In this document: positions 50,611 through 50,613 of the stretch, piece by piece
Layout: the number at the start of each line of letters is the position of its first letter
Position numbering within the stretch: position 1 is the first letter of the stretch
Assembly: GCF_021890735.1 (NCBI RefSeq)
Contig: NZ_JAKKUR010000010.1
Coordinates: 1-50,613, forward strand
Direction of reading: 5' to 3'
Length of the DNA: 50,613 nucleotides
Origin: Thermanaeromonas sp.
GTDB taxonomy: Bacteria > Bacillota > DSM-521 > Neomoorellales > Neomoorellaceae
Notes under the pieces: generated by a model
Told to the model about the DNA's origin: nothing
Databases searched by the model: none
The model's input: only the letters and a program-made list of their open reading frames with translations
Program-made: the position numbers and the translations under genes

Positions 50611-50613
50611 ATG

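Noticed and set aside
1-50613. CRISPR arrays, tRNA or rRNA genes, insertion sequences
   Set aside because: No regularly spaced repeats, no tRNA- or rRNA-like sequence and no transposase-like ORF were found on reading both strands.

Overview
The window reads as a chromosomal segment of a spore-forming, probably thermophilic and anaerobic member of the Firmicutes, most like the Moorella/Thermanaeromonas group. This placement is inference from gene content: a full spoIIIA operon, spoIVB-spo0A, spoIIM, dacF-spoIIAA-spoIIAB-sigF, an NfnAB-type transhydrogenase next to folD, an OLE RNA locus, moderate GC and heavy use of TTG and GTG starts. No rRNA, tRNA, CRISPR array or insertion sequence was seen.

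Layout. (1) 1-6126: the 3' part of a type IV pilus/pseudopilus operon (prepilin peptidase, three pseudopilins, a PilX-like protein, PilM, PilN, and a PilO-like protein with an unusual C-terminal domain). (2) 6192-11767: tldD-tldE, aroQ, a Xaa-Pro peptidase, efp and an acidic zinc-ribbon protein, closed by a strong terminator. (3) 11870-17069: spoIIIAA-AH, also closed by a terminator. (4) 17391-20617: a PycB-AccB fusion followed by a biotin carboxylase. (5) 20663-25433: a sirtuin (minus strand), asp23-amaP-DUF2273, nusB, a Kae1-like protein and a fosmidomycin-resistance-type MFS carrier (minus strand). (6) 25635-38281: a long, tightly packed run nfnA-nfnB-folD-xseA-xseB-ispA-[OLE RNA]-oapA-dxs-tlyA-nadK-argR-recN. 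(7) 38415-46070: sporulation genes, with spoIVB and spo0A in one open frame, then nudix, spoIIM, a small membrane protein, xerD, dacF and the spoIIA operon. (8) 46298-50142, minus strand: acs-DUF485-actP for acetate uptake and activation.

The standout is the roughly 630-nt gap between ispA and dxs. It holds a densely structured RNA with its own sigma-A-like promoter. Structure, position and the membrane-protein gene immediately downstream match the OLE (Ornate, Large, Extremophilic) RNA and its partner OapA. OLE is a described system, although its biochemical role is incompletely understood. Less expected features are two gene fusions made by loss of a stop codon, each keeping a Shine-Dalgarno-preceded internal start: SpoIVB-Spo0A, whose linker carries a terminator-like hairpin, and PycB-AccB. 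Others are a 24-codon leader ORF overlapping pilM, a PilO with an NPCBM-like domain, and a structured, possibly bidirectional control region upstream of acs.

How the genes work together: the pilus genes build an envelope filament. PycB/AccB/AccC, Nfn and FolD serve carboxylation, NADPH supply and one-carbon flow. IspA and Dxs make isoprenoid precursors around the OLE/OapA membrane ribonucleoprotein. Spo0A, the sigma-F module, SpoIIIA, SpoIVB and SpoIIM drive spore development.
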